A stretch of DNA of 64,000 nt from Marinobacter sp050379415 (lineage in GTDB: Bacteria; Pseudomonadota; Gammaproteobacteria; Pseudomonadales; Oleiphilaceae). Below the pieces are notes generated by a model, which did no database searches, had not been told where the DNA came from, and saw only the letters and a program-made list of their open reading frames with translations. This document shows positions 36,034 to 44,945 of the stretch, in pieces (position 1 is the stretch's first letter; each line of letters opens with the position of its first letter). The stretch is from positions 656,223-720,222 of the forward strand of contig NZ_JBNRLS010000003.1 in NCBI RefSeq assembly GCF_050379415.1. The letters run 5' to 3'. The position numbers were made by a program, and so were the translations under genes.

Positions 36034-37098
36034 ATGATCAACAAGACGCATCTTACCTCCGCTGTCGCTGCCGTTACCCTTGCATTGGCCGGTCAGGCTT
36101 CGGCCCAGGAGATCGACGAGACCAGCATTTCCTACGTCGGCAGCTGGAGCAGCCTGTCGCTGTACCAGAACTTCGAGCAGCCGTTCTGGAGCAAGCACAT
36201 TCCCGAGGCTTCCGGCGGAAACATTTCAACTGAAGTCACCACCTTTGACCAGATGGGCCTGGGAGGGGGCGAGGTTTACCGCCTGATGGCCCGGAATGTC
36301 ATCGAGGTTACCTCCACGGTTGCCGATTACGCCGTCCAGGATGCGCCGGAACTCGAGGGCCTGGACATGCCCATGATGGCGCCGGATGTGGAAACCGCCC
36401 GCAAGATTGCGGAGGCCTACTGGCCGGTTCTGGATGACGCCTTCAGCGAGCGTTTTGACGGTGCCAAGGTGCTGGCGGTGGTCCCGTATCCGTCCCAGGT
36501 GGTGTTCTGCAACACCGAGATCAGTGGTCTGTCGGATCTCGCCGGCAAGAAGGTCCGCGCCAGCGGCCGCACCACCGCCGAGTTCCTGCAGGCCCTGGGT
36601 GCGGAGGGTATTACCCTGAACTTCAGCGAAGTACCGGGGGCCCTTCAGCGCGGCGTAATCGATTGTGCCGTAACCGGCTCCCTCTCCGGCTACAGTTCCG
36701 GCTGGTATGAAGTGTCCACCCATCTGTACCCGCTGCCGGTCGGCGGTTGGGACCATGTGGTCACCGCCATGAACGGCAAGAAGTGGCAGTCCCTGTCCCC
36801 CGAGACCCAGGAGTGGTTGTTGAAAGAGGTAGAGGAAAACTACGAAGAGCCGGTATGGGCCTCTGCCGTTCCCGAAACCAAGGAGGGTATTGCCTGCCTG
36901 ACCGGTCAGGGTGAGTGTTCCCGTGGCGAGCCCGGCGACATGGTTCTGGTGGAAGCTACCGAGAGCGATTTCGAGCAGGTTTCCCGCCATCTGGAAGAAA
37001 CCCTGTTGCCAAACTGGGCCGCCCGTGTCGATCAGCGCTGGGTAGACCGCTGGAACGAGACCATTGGCAGTGTCACCGGTCTCAAGGCCTCCAAGTAA
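36034..37098 (+). CDS. TRAP transporter substrate-binding protein (DctP family)
   Basis: The 354-residue protein starts with a clear signal peptide (MINKTHLTSAVAAVTLALAGQASA, probable cut after residue 24). It has the DctP-type fold with GKKVRASGRTTAEFLQALGAEGITLNFSEVP and GVIDCAVTGSLSGYSSGWYEV segments, which include the conserved arginine that binds a substrate carboxylate. It captures an organic acid in the periplasm for the membrane subunits encoded next. A perfect hairpin between it and the DctQ gene probably gives it higher expression than the permease. Confidence 0.92.
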   Translation: MINKTHLTSAVAAVTLALAGQASAQEIDETSISYVGSWSSLSLYQNFEQPFWSKHIPEASGGNISTEVTTFDQMGLGGGEVYRLMARNVIEVTSTVADYAVQDAPELEGLDMPMMAPDVETARKIAEAYWPVLDDAFSERFDGAKVLAVVPYPSQVVFCNTEISGLSDLAGKKVRASGRTTAEFLQALGAEGITLNFSEVPGALQRGVIDCAVTGSLSGYSSGWYEVSTHLYPLPVGGWDHVVTAMNGKKWQSLSPETQEWLLKEVEENYEEPVWASAVPETKEGIACLTGQGECSRGEPGDMVLVEATESDFEQVSRHLEETLLPNWAARVDQRWVDRWNETIGSVTGLKASK

Positions 37099-37122
37099 CC
37101 CTTCATAACCTTCCAAAGAAAT

Positions 37123-37151
37123 AGAACGGGCCGTGGTAGTCGGCCCGTTCT
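37123..37151 (+). promoter_or_regulatory. Intercistronic hairpin between dctP- and dctQ-type genes
   Basis: An 11-bp perfect stem (AGAACGGGCCG 37123-37133 with CGGCCCGTTCT 37141-37151) closes a 7-nt loop. No T run follows, so it is more likely an mRNA-stability or partial-attenuation element that raises binding-protein dosage than a full terminator. Confidence 0.55.
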
Positions 37152-37161
37152 GGAGAACACT

Positions 37162-37755
37162 ATGTTGGAACAGGTAACGTCCGGGCTTGACCGGATTCTT
37201 CAGGGCGTTCGGACCGGGTCGCTGTGGCTGGCCCGGGCCGGCGGCATTCTGATTCTTCTGACGGTGATTCTGGTGACCATCGAGGTGCTGTCCCGCCAAT
37301 TTCTGGGCCGTTCGAAAGTACATGCCACCGAACTGACGGGCTACGTCATGGCCATCAGTGCCAGCTGGGCCTTTGCCTACACGCTGATGCGCAAAGCCCA
37401 CATCCGGATCGATGCGCTGTACCTGAAATTCCCGGTCAGCGTCCGCGGTGTGCTGGACCTGGTTGCCTTGTTGTCCCTGGCCCTGTTCTGCGTTCTGGTG
37501 GTGGGGGCCGCCTTTGGCGTTGCCGAACACTCATACAGCGGCGGTGCCCGGGCCAACACGCCCCTGGGAACACCGGTGTGGATCCCCCAGGCCCTGTGGT
37601 TGCTGGGTCTGGTCTGGTTTTCCATCGCCGTGGTGTTGATGTCACTTCGGGTCCTGCTGGGCCTGATCGGTGGCCATGTGGATGAGGTTCAGTGGCTGGC
37701 GGGCAGTCCGACGCTGGATGAACAGATCAGTGATGAGAAAGGGGAAACCAACTGA
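37162..37755 (+). CDS. TRAP transporter small permease (DctQ family)
   Basis: The 197-residue protein has four predicted membrane helices (GGILILLTVILVTIEVLSR; TGYVMAISASWAFAYTL; LDLVALLSLALFCVLVVGAAF; ALWLLGLVWFSIAVVLM), the DctQ topology. It forms the membrane complex with the large permease. Its last base overlaps the ATG of the next gene (ATGATG context), indicating coupling. Confidence 0.9.
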   Translation: MLEQVTSGLDRILQGVRTGSLWLARAGGILILLTVILVTIEVLSRQFLGRSKVHATELTGYVMAISASWAFAYTLMRKAHIRIDALYLKFPVSVRGVLDLVALLSLALFCVLVVGAAFGVAEHSYSGGARANTPLGTPVWIPQALWLLGLVWFSIAVVLMSLRVLLGLIGGHVDEVQWLAGSPTLDEQISDEKGETN

Positions 37756-39038
37756 TGATTCTGATAACCCTGCTGGTGCTGTTGGTCCTTCTGCTGTTGA
37801 GTGTCCCGGTTGCCGCCACTCTGATCGTGCTGGGACTGTTTCTCGACGAGTTTTTCTCGCCCTTTCCGCTGGTTAATGCCATGGGAGACGTATTGTGGTC
37901 AGCGTCCAACAGCTTTCTACTGATCGCCATTCCCCTGTTTATCCTGCTGGGTGAAATCCTGGTTCGTACGGGCATTGCGAAGGGCACCTACCGGGCCCTG
38001 GAGAGCTGGTTGTCCTGGCTGCCGGGCGGCCTGCTGCACGCCAACGTCGGTACCGCTACCCTGTTTTCCGCCACCTCGGGCTCCAGCGTGGCAACCGCCG
38101 CCACCATCGGCACCGTGGCCATACCCCAGGGCAAGGACATGAACTACGATCCAAGGCTGTTCACCGGCTCGATCGCCGCCGGCGGCACTCTGGGCATCAT
38201 GATTCCGCCGTCCATCAACCTGATTGTCTATGGCTTCCTGACCGAAACCTCTATCCCCCAACTGTTCGCGGCCGGACTGCTCCCGGGCCTGTTGCTGGCC
38301 TTGCTGTTCGTGGTCGGCACCGCGCTTATCTGCCTGTGGCGGCCCTCGATGGGAGGTCCGAGCACTCACCACTCCTGGGCGGAACGGTTTGCCGGGCTGA
38401 AACACCTGGTGCCGGTCCTGGTCCTGTTCGGCATCGTGGTTGGCTCCATCTACGCCGGTTGGGCCACACCCACGGAGGCAGCGTCGCTCGGTGTTATCGG
38501 AGCCTTTGTGATTGCCCTGTCCATGGGCAAGCTGAACAAGACCGTGGTCATGGAAGCGCTGGAAGGCACCATGCGCACCACAGGCATGATCATGCTGATC
38601 ATCATCGCTTCCTATTTCCTGAACTTCGTTCTGGCCTCGGCGGGCATCACCCGGGAGTTGACGGCTTTCCTGGAGTCGGCAGGTCTGGGTCCCTATTCGA
38701 CGCTGCTGCTGGTAATTGCCCTGTACATTGTCCTGGGCTTCTTTATCGAGACCCTGTCACTGATGGTTATCACCATTCCGATTGTGGCGCCGATTATCAT
38801 CGGTATGGGCTTTGATCCGGTCTGGTTCGGCATTCTGCTGATCCTGCTGATCGAGATGGCGTTGATTACACCGCCGGTGGGGCTGAACCTCTACGTAGTC
38901 CAGGGTGTGCGCCAGGGCGGCTCATTCAACGATGTGATGGTCGGAGCCTTGCCGTATGTGGCGATGATGCTGCTGATGGCGGTGGCGCTGGTTCTGTTCC
39001 CGTCCATCGCCATGTTCCTGCCGGACCTATTGAACTGA
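37755..39038 (+). CDS. TRAP transporter large permease (DctM family)
   Basis: The 427-residue protein has the twelve-helix DctM fold, with LLSVPVAATLIVLGLF at the start, FSATSGSSVATAATIGTVAIPQ and GIMIPPSINLIVYGF in the centre, and TPPVGLNLYVVQGV near the end. It drives uptake of the bound substrate with a sodium or proton gradient, a system common in marine bacteria. It completes the three-gene transporter (36034-39038). Confidence 0.94.
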   Translation: MILITLLVLLVLLLLSVPVAATLIVLGLFLDEFFSPFPLVNAMGDVLWSASNSFLLIAIPLFILLGEILVRTGIAKGTYRALESWLSWLPGGLLHANVGTATLFSATSGSSVATAATIGTVAIPQGKDMNYDPRLFTGSIAAGGTLGIMIPPSINLIVYGFLTETSIPQLFAAGLLPGLLLALLFVVGTALICLWRPSMGGPSTHHSWAERFAGLKHLVPVLVLFGIVVGSIYAGWATPTEAASLGVIGAFVIALSMGKLNKTVVMEALEGTMRTTGMIMLIIIASYFLNFVLASAGITRELTAFLESAGLGPYSTLLLVIALYIVLGFFIETLSLMVITIPIVAPIIIGMGFDPVWFGILLILLIEMALITPPVGLNLYVVQGVRQGGSFNDVMVGALPYVAMMLLMAVALVLFPSIAMFLPDLLN

Positions 39039-39072
39039 CCCGTAACCGGCTGACAACAACAGGAGACGCGTA

Positions 39073-39750
39073 ATGACACAATTCCAGCTGGCCGATACCG
39101 GTGAAAAACTGGACATCACCGTCCGCGAACTGATCATTGCCGGGTGGGCAGGACGTGAACAGGCGGCCATCGATGAGCATATCGAGGAGCTGAAGGCGAT
39201 CGGGGTTTCCCCGCCGTCCAGCACCCCCCTGTTCTATCGGGTGTCGGCGGACCTGCTGACCACCGCCGACAATGTCCAGTTCCTGGGCAACGCCTCTAGC
39301 GGCGAGGTCGAGGTGCTGCTGCTCGGTACCGACCGGGGCACCGTGGTGGGCATCGGTTCCGATCATACCGACCGTGAAGCCGAGGCCTGGTCGGTGGCCC
39401 ATTCCAAGCAGGTGTGTGCCAAGCCAGTGGGCTACCAGCTGTGGTGGCTCGCTGATGTGATCGACCATTGGGATGAACTGGAGATGGCGTCCTTCGCCAC
39501 CATCGATGGAGAGGAAGTGCGTTATCAGGAGGGCGGCGTTACCGGGCTGCTCCATCCGGAGGAGCTGCTGCGCCGTTTCGGCCTGGACCAGGCGCAACTG
39601 GCACCCGGGCAGGCCATGCTCTGCGGTACCTTGCCGGTCATAGGTGGTGTCCGTTCCGCCCAGTCGTTCCGGATGGTGTTGAGAGATCCGGTCACTGAAC
39701 GCACTCTCGAGCACACCTATCACATTCAGACGTTGCCGGTGGTGAAATGA
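39073..39750 (+). CDS. DUF2848 family protein
   Basis: The 225-residue protein has the DUF2848 marks VSPPSSTPLFYRVSADLLTT, SSGEVEVLLLGTDRG and VGIGSDHTDREAE. The family has no established reaction; members resemble fumarylacetoacetate hydrolase-like beta folds and often lie beside amidase genes. It begins after a good GGAG and its last four bases overlap the amidase start (ATGA), so the two are made together. A role in processing the transported compound is inference from position. Confidence 0.82.
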   Translation: MTQFQLADTGEKLDITVRELIIAGWAGREQAAIDEHIEELKAIGVSPPSSTPLFYRVSADLLTTADNVQFLGNASSGEVEVLLLGTDRGTVVGIGSDHTDREAEAWSVAHSKQVCAKPVGYQLWWLADVIDHWDELEMASFATIDGEEVRYQEGGVTGLLHPEELLRRFGLDQAQLAPGQAMLCGTLPVIGGVRSAQSFRMVLRDPVTERTLEHTYHIQTLPVVK

Positions 39751-41120
39751 CCCAGTTCAAAGCCGAGGATCTCAAGCCGTTGCCAGCCGAGACGCTCGCG
39801 GATCTGCTGGGTGGCATAGCGGTGGGTAAGTGGCGGGCTGTGGATTTGCTACAGACCTGTCAGCTCAACATCGACAACGGCGATGATCCTGATCGACAGA
39901 TTTATACGGGCCGCTTCGATCGCACCGCGGCCGCGGAAGCCCGGGCGGTGGATGCACTGCGAGGCGGCCAGGCTCCTATGGGAGAACTGGCGGGGCTGCC
40001 CATTGCCCTCAAGGCGCTGTTCGATGTGGCAGGGGAGGTGACCCACGCCGGCAGCCAGTGGTGGGACACGCCGGCTGAGCACGATGCCCTGATTGTGTCC
40101 CGCCTGCGTCGTGCCGGGGCAGTGATCACGGGGCACACCAACATGACCGAATTTGCCTACTCCGGCATCGGCCTGAACCCCCATTACGGCACACCGGACA
40201 ACCCGCTGGCCCCGGGCCGGATTCCCGGTGGGTCTTCCTCCGGCGCCGCCGTTGCCGTTGCCCGCAATATGGCAGCTGCAGCCATCGGCACCGATACCGG
40301 AGGTTCCATCCGTATTCCCTCCGCCTTCTGCGGCCTGGTCGGGTTCAAGCCGTCCCAGCAACGCATACCGAGACGGGGCACCTTTCCCCTGTCGGACAGC
40401 CTGGATTCCATCGGACCCATTGCCCGCACCGTGGACTGTTGTGCCCGGGTCGATGCAGTACTTGCCGGACTGGAGTGGCAACCGCTCAGGAAACGGCCCT
40501 TGGCGGGGCTGCGCCTTGCCGTGCCCGCCAATTACATGCTGGATAATGTTTCCCGGGATGTCGCCGATTCTTTCACCCGGAGCCTGAAACTGCTTCGAGA
40601 TGCCGGCGTACGGATCGATGAAGTGACAGTACCGGTGCTTGATACCTTGCCGGAACTGCTCGAGGGTGGTGGCCTCACTGCCGCCGAGAGCTACCATATC
40701 CACCGGGAATGGTTGCGCTCCCATGGTGACCGGTATGATCCGAGAGTCAGTAGTCGCATGGAGCGGGGCGCGCAGCTCGGGGCCGCGGATTATATCGAAT
40801 TGCTCCGGCGCCGACGCACACGTAAACAGCAGGCTGACGCCTGGCTGGCGGATTACGACGGGCTGCTTGCGCCGACAGTACCGATTGCACCGCCGCGCTT
40901 TGAAGAGCTTGTCAGCGACGAGGATTATGGCCGCCTGAACCTGCTGGTGCTGCGTAATCCTACCGTGGCCAATCTGCTTGACCTGTGTGCCATCACGCTG
41001 CCGAACCACGAGCCGGGTGATTTGCCATCGGGGCTGATGCTGGTCGGTCGCAATGGCACGGATGCCGCTTTGCTGGCGATCGCGGCTGGAATCGAGGAGG
41101 CGCTCAGGGCGGCATGCTGA
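39747..41120 (+). CDS. Amidase-signature hydrolase (AtzF/GatA-like)
   Basis: The 457-residue protein has the Ser-cisSer-Lys triad of the amidase signature family: Lys89 in LPIALKALFDVAG, cis-Ser163 in GGSSSGAAV and nucleophile Ser187 in GTDTGGSIRIPS. The 24-residue gap between the two serines is as in GatA. It is cytoplasmic and would hydrolyse a linear or cyclic amide. GatB/GatC are not adjacent, so it is a catabolic amidase, not the tRNA amidotransferase. It overlaps its neighbours on both sides. Confidence 0.9.
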   Translation: MTQFKAEDLKPLPAETLADLLGGIAVGKWRAVDLLQTCQLNIDNGDDPDRQIYTGRFDRTAAAEARAVDALRGGQAPMGELAGLPIALKALFDVAGEVTHAGSQWWDTPAEHDALIVSRLRRAGAVITGHTNMTEFAYSGIGLNPHYGTPDNPLAPGRIPGGSSSGAAVAVARNMAAAAIGTDTGGSIRIPSAFCGLVGFKPSQQRIPRRGTFPLSDSLDSIGPIARTVDCCARVDAVLAGLEWQPLRKRPLAGLRLAVPANYMLDNVSRDVADSFTRSLKLLRDAGVRIDEVTVPVLDTLPELLEGGGLTAAESYHIHREWLRSHGDRYDPRVSSRMERGAQLGAADYIELLRRRRTRKQQADAWLADYDGLLAPTVPIAPPRFEELVSDEDYGRLNLLVLRNPTVANLLDLCAITLPNHEPGDLPSGLMLVGRNGTDAALLAIAAGIEEALRAAC

Positions 41121-41914
41121 GTGTTCTGATCGCAAAACTGGTGGCCACTGCCCTGGTGGTTATCGGCGTTTCGTTGGCGGTGGGTAAGGTGGGACCGCGG
41201 CTTGGCGGAATCCTGGCGGGAACGCCGATTGTGCTGGGCCCGGGCTATTTCTTCATGCTCCAGGAGCGTTCGGTGGGGTTCCTTCAGGCCGCCGCGCTGT
41301 CGACACTGCATGCCCTGATTGCCACCCTGATCTTTGCCATCTGCTTCGTGGTTGCGGCCGGTCGTTTTGGGGTTTTCGCCAGCCTGGCGCTGGCGACCGC
41401 ATGCTGGGTACCGACCGCCCTGCTGTTTTCCCTGCTGCCCGGGGGCGTCTGGGGCGGTATGCTGGTTTACGGGCTGGTGTTGTTGACGGCCGAGGCCATA
41501 CGCCGGGCACTGAAATTGGGTCAGACGGTGGTGGTTGCCCGGTCGGGCTGGTTTGATCTGTTGCTTCGGGGCTTGTTGGCCGGGATTCTGGTGAGCATCG
41601 CGACCACTGTGGCAGCGAAATCCGGACCGTTGCTTTCCGGTATGCTGGTCGGGTTCCCGGTGGGGCTGTTCACCATTGGCTGGACACTCCACGAGCGCTA
41701 TGGCGCCGAAGTCGCCAGGGCAACCGTCAGTATGGCCCAGAAAGGCATGCTCAGTCTGGTGGCTTTCGCGGTGGCGCTGGCCCTGACCGTGGGTACCTTG
41801 CCGCCCATGGTCACTTTTGCCATCTCCCTGCTTGCCTCGATAATGGTGAGTCTGGGTATTTATGTCATCAGCCAGTGGCGCTATCGCGCACTGCAGACGG
41901 GAGAGGGGAAATGA
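41114..41914 (+). CDS. Uncharacterised membrane protein with an internal duplication
   Basis: I do not recognise the family. The 266-residue protein is very hydrophobic, with about eight predicted helices. Two segments resemble each other: GKVGPRLGGILAGTPIVLG near residues 24-42 and AKSGPLLSGMLVGFPVGLF near 168-186, each followed by an aromatic and ER stretch (FFMLQERS, WTLHERYG). This suggests two fused copies, as in many transporters. The start overlaps the amidase stop by 7 nt and the end overlaps pxpA as ATGA. It sits between hydrolase genes after a complete TRAP system, so efflux of a product or a second transport step is possible. Confidence 0.75.
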   Translation: MLSVLIAKLVATALVVIGVSLAVGKVGPRLGGILAGTPIVLGPGYFFMLQERSVGFLQAAALSTLHALIATLIFAICFVVAAGRFGVFASLALATACWVPTALLFSLLPGGVWGGMLVYGLVLLTAEAIRRALKLGQTVVVARSGWFDLLLRGLLAGILVSIATTVAAKSGPLLSGMLVGFPVGLFTIGWTLHERYGAEVARATVSMAQKGMLSLVAFAVALALTVGTLPPMVTFAISLLASIMVSLGIYVISQWRYRALQTGEGK

Positions 41915-42666
41915 GAACACTGTTGATCAACGCCGACATGGGCGAGAGCTTTGGTCCCTGGGTCATGGGCATGGACGAGCACGTCATGCCCCATGTCGAT
42001 CTGGCCAATGTGGCCTGTGGCTTCCACGCCTCCGACCCGCATGTCATCCGGCGCACGGTGCGGCTGGCCAAGGACCACAGTGTGAAGGTGGGTGCGCATC
42101 CGTCCTACCCGGACCTGGTGGGCTTTGGCCGCCGCTCCATCGCCTGTTCGCCGGACGAAGTGGAAGACCTGGTGCTGTACCAGATCGGGGCCCTGTCCGG
42201 CATTTGCCAGGCCGAGGGCACGCGGATTCACTACGTAAAACCCCACGGTGCCCTCTACAACGACATGATCCGGGATCCCGGCCTGTTCGAGGCCGTGGTC
42301 AAGGCGGTCAAGGATTTCGATGGCAGCCTGCCACTGATGACCATGGCCTCCTGTGATACTTCGATGGAACAGGAAGTCGCCGATCGCTATGGCGTTACGC
42401 TCTGGTTCGAAGCCTTCGCCGACCGTGCCTATGATCGGGAAGGTCGTCTGGTATCCCGGCGCACGCCCGGGGCGGTCCATGAGGACCCCGACGAAATCCT
42501 GGAGCAGGCCATGAAGATTGCCAGGGGCGAACCGCTGATCGCCATTGACGGCAGTGAGATCGTATTGCATGCCGATACCCTGTGTGTGCACGGGGATAAC
42601 AACGAATCCATCGCCGCGATCCAGTCGATCCGCGAAGCGATCCTGGCGCTGGGAAACCGGGCATGA
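41911..42666 (+). CDS. pxpA: 5-oxoprolinase subunit A (LamB/YcsF family)
   Basis: The 251-residue protein begins MRTLLINADMGESFGPWVMG, with the LamB/YcsF signature continuing as ANVACGFHASDPHVIRRTV, VGAHPSYPDLVGFGRR and VKPHGALYNDM. PxpA, with PxpB and PxpC, hydrolyses 5-oxo-L-proline to glutamate using ATP. The ATG at 41911 is chosen because GAGAGGGGAA lies just upstream and the N-terminus then matches the family; an in-frame extension to 41875 lies inside the previous gene. Confidence 0.93.
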   Translation: MRTLLINADMGESFGPWVMGMDEHVMPHVDLANVACGFHASDPHVIRRTVRLAKDHSVKVGAHPSYPDLVGFGRRSIACSPDEVEDLVLYQIGALSGICQAEGTRIHYVKPHGALYNDMIRDPGLFEAVVKAVKDFDGSLPLMTMASCDTSMEQEVADRYGVTLWFEAFADRAYDREGRLVSRRTPGAVHEDPDEILEQAMKIARGEPLIAIDGSEIVLHADTLCVHGDNNESIAAIQSIREAILALGNRA

Positions 42667-43391
42667 GCCGCAGTGCTGCCAATGCCTTGCCCCGGCTTGA
42701 ATCCGCCGGTCTCGATGGCTGGATGGTCCGGTTGTTCGAGGAGATCGACGAGGCCAATCTGCCCTGGATTACGGCTCTGGCCCGCCACTGCGAGTCGGCG
42801 TTTGCTGATACGCTGGTCGATCTGGTGCCTTCCTACACCACGCTGCTGGTGGTCTTCGATCCTGTCCGGCTGTCTCCGACCGAAGCCCAGCAAAAAATTG
42901 CCGCGTTACTGGTGGAGCTGGCACCGGACGAGGACATCGGTACCGGCCAGGTTCACGAACTGCCGACGTTTTATGACCCCAGCGTCGGGCCGGACCTGGA
43001 TCGGGTCGCCGGGCACACCGGCATGACCGTGGCTGACGTCATCGATTGCCACAGCCGTAAAACCTACCGCGTGTTCGCCCTGGGTTTTGCTCCCGGCTTT
43101 GCCTTCATGGGCCTGACCGATCCTCGCCTGGAGTGCCCCCGGCTTGATACCCCGCGCAAGAAGGTGCCGGTGGGCAGCGTCGCGATTGCCGCTCGCCAGA
43201 CGGCTGCCTATCCCACGGCTACTCCCGGTGGCTGGAACCTGCTCGGCCGCACCAGTGCCCGGTTGTTCGACCGTGAACGGGAAGGTTTCAGCCTGCTGAG
43301 AGTGGGGGACGAAGTGCGCTTTGTCTCTGTCAGCCGTGAGGAATTCGAACGCCAGGGCGGTGATACCACGCCCATGGAGGCGGCGGGATGA
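42663..43391 (+). CDS. pxpB: 5-oxoprolinase subunit B (KipI/allophanate hydrolase subunit 1 family)
   Basis: The 242-residue protein has the family core CHSRKTYRVFALGFAPGFAFMG, followed by PRLDTPRKKVPVGSVAIAARQTAAYP and TPGGWNLLGRT. It overlaps both pxpA and pxpC by the ATGA tetranucleotide. The related B. subtilis KipI was first described as a sporulation kinase inhibitor, but the three-gene cluster here matches PxpABC. The first 60 residues are more variable. Confidence 0.92.
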   Translation: MSRSAANALPRLESAGLDGWMVRLFEEIDEANLPWITALARHCESAFADTLVDLVPSYTTLLVVFDPVRLSPTEAQQKIAALLVELAPDEDIGTGQVHELPTFYDPSVGPDLDRVAGHTGMTVADVIDCHSRKTYRVFALGFAPGFAFMGLTDPRLECPRLDTPRKKVPVGSVAIAARQTAAYPTATPGGWNLLGRTSARLFDREREGFSLLRVGDEVRFVSVSREEFERQGGDTTPMEAAG

Positions 43392-44347
43392 CAGCACAAC
43401 GCAGGACTGAAACCGCCGTCCGGGTCCACCAGGCCGGGCCGCTGGCGCTGCTACAGGATCGGGGCCGTTTTGGCGTACGTCATCTGGGCGTGACCCAGGG
43501 CGGGCCGGCAGATCTGTACTCCTGGGCCTGGGCCAATTACCTGGCGGGCAACCCCTGGGACACGGCGAACCTGGAGATCACCTTTGGTGGTCTGCAACTG
43601 ATTGCGGAACGGGATCTGGACATCGCCATCGCCGGCGCTGACCTCGCCGCGACTCTGGATGGGCAACCGGTACCTTTGTGGCAGCGGATCACCTGGAAAG
43701 AAGGACAGAAACTGGCCTTTGCCTCGCCGGTGAGTGGACTGCGGGCTTACCTCTCGGTTCGGGGTGGTTTTGCTGCCGAACCGGTCATGGGCAGCGTTGC
43801 CTGTGTCAGCCGCGAGCAGCTGGGCGGATTCGACGGCTGGGGCGGCAAGCTGGCGGATGGCGACCAGCTGGCAATTTATATCCCCGATGGGGAGCCGGCT
43901 GAGGGTATCACCGAGGCACCAGTTCAAGCCCGGAAGGATTTCCGCGAGGCGCCAGTCCTTGAGCTGTTGCCGGGCGCCCAGATCGGGGAATTCACCGGCC
44001 GCAGCCTCTACGATGCCTTCAATACCTGGTGGCGGGTCGACGACCGGGCGGATCGGATGGGCGTGCGATTGCTTGGCCCCAAGTTGCATTGCCGGATCGG
44101 CTCGCTGATTTCCGAGGGCATCAACCTGGGCGGCGTCCAGGTGCCGCCGGATGGCCAGCCCATTGCCTTGCTCAATGACCGCCAGACCATCGGCGGCTAC
44201 CCGCGGCTCGGGGCCCTGTCTCCGTTGTCCGCATCCCGGCTGGCCCAGTGCCTGCCAGGGCAGGAGGTTCGGCTGGTAGCCCGGGGCAGTGGACCGTTGC
44301 TCAGGGACTACCGGGATTTTCTGGAGCTGTTCAGATCCACTCGTTGA
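43388..44347 (+). CDS. pxpC: 5-oxoprolinase subunit C (KipA/biotin-dependent carboxylase-like family)
   Basis: The 319-residue protein has the PxpC/KipA pattern: LQDRGRFGVRHLGVTQGGPAD, ANYLAGNPWDTANLEIT, YLSVRGGFA, and near the end INLGGVQVPPDGQPIALLNDRQTIGGYP. It forms the 5-oxoprolinase complex with PxpA and PxpB. It ends the operon that starts at 35207, 17 nt before the converging MarR gene. No clear terminator lies between them. Confidence 0.93.
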   Translation: MTAQRRTETAVRVHQAGPLALLQDRGRFGVRHLGVTQGGPADLYSWAWANYLAGNPWDTANLEITFGGLQLIAERDLDIAIAGADLAATLDGQPVPLWQRITWKEGQKLAFASPVSGLRAYLSVRGGFAAEPVMGSVACVSREQLGGFDGWGGKLADGDQLAIYIPDGEPAEGITEAPVQARKDFREAPVLELLPGAQIGEFTGRSLYDAFNTWWRVDDRADRMGVRLLGPKLHCRIGSLISEGINLGGVQVPPDGQPIALLNDRQTIGGYPRLGALSPLSASRLAQCLPGQEVRLVARGSGPLLRDYRDFLELFRSTR

Positions 44348-44364
44348 CTGCAACTCGTGAAGCG

Positions 44365-44862
44365 TCAATCAGCAGGGTTCGCAGGCCCTTGAGTGCTGTC
44401 CCCGGCTTCAGAGGTCAGAGATACATTGGACAGGTCCTGCTGGAGTTTCTTGAGCAGGTGCAGCAGGCTCACGCCGTCATCAAAGCTCATCCCCAGCAGG
44501 GCCTGGCGATAGAACTCCGTAATAGTGCCCTGCAGCTGATTCCAGAATGTCCGGCCGGATTCGGTGAGTACCACCAGCCGCGCGCGGCGATCCTGGGGAT
44601 CGGGAATGCGGATCACGTGGCCGTCCCGTTCCATGCGCTTGAGGACGCCGTCCAGGTTCTGGCGGCTGACGTAAAGGTATTCCTTGAGCTGGTTGAACGA
44701 GGTGCCTTCCTCAAACCCTTCCCGCGATAGTGCGCCCAGCACCGCCCACTGCACGGCGCTGATGCCCATTTCGTTCTGGACCTGGCGTTGCAGGATGTTT
44801 CCGGTCTGGAACAGCCGGAAAAACAAGCGGTTGGGTATGCCTCCGGATTCGTTGACGATCAT
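44365..44862 (-). CDS. MarR-family regulator, BadR-like by position
   Basis: From the ATG at 44862, with AGGAG 5 nt upstream, the protein has 165 residues. It shows the winged helix-turn-helix MarR core: ISAVQWAVLGALSREG, FNQLKEYLYVSRQNLDGVLKRMERDGHV and the wing PDPQDRRARLVVLTESG. It is the last gene of a minus-strand cluster that encodes AliA-, BadH-, BadI- and AliB-like enzymes. In Rhodopseudomonas palustris the MarR protein BadR represses the equivalent genes, so I infer the same role here. An extension to 44949 lacks support. Confidence 0.88.
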   Translation of the reverse strand: MIVNESGGIPNRLFFRLFQTGNILQRQVQNEMGISAVQWAVLGALSREGFEEGTSFNQLKEYLYVSRQNLDGVLKRMERDGHVIRIPDPQDRRARLVVLTESGRTFWNQLQGTITEFYRQALLGMSFDDGVSLLHLLKKLQQDLSNVSLTSEAGDSTQGPANPAD

Positions 44863-44945
44863 CTGTGCTCCTGTAATGCCGCCCCGGCTTTCAGGCCAGG
44901 GCAGGCGGTCACCGGCACCCCGAATCGCGGAGGACATGGGGTGCA

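Noticed and set aside
39747..41120. Reading the amidase as GatA of the tRNA amidotransferase
   Set aside because: gatB and gatC are not adjacent, and the operon context is catabolic.
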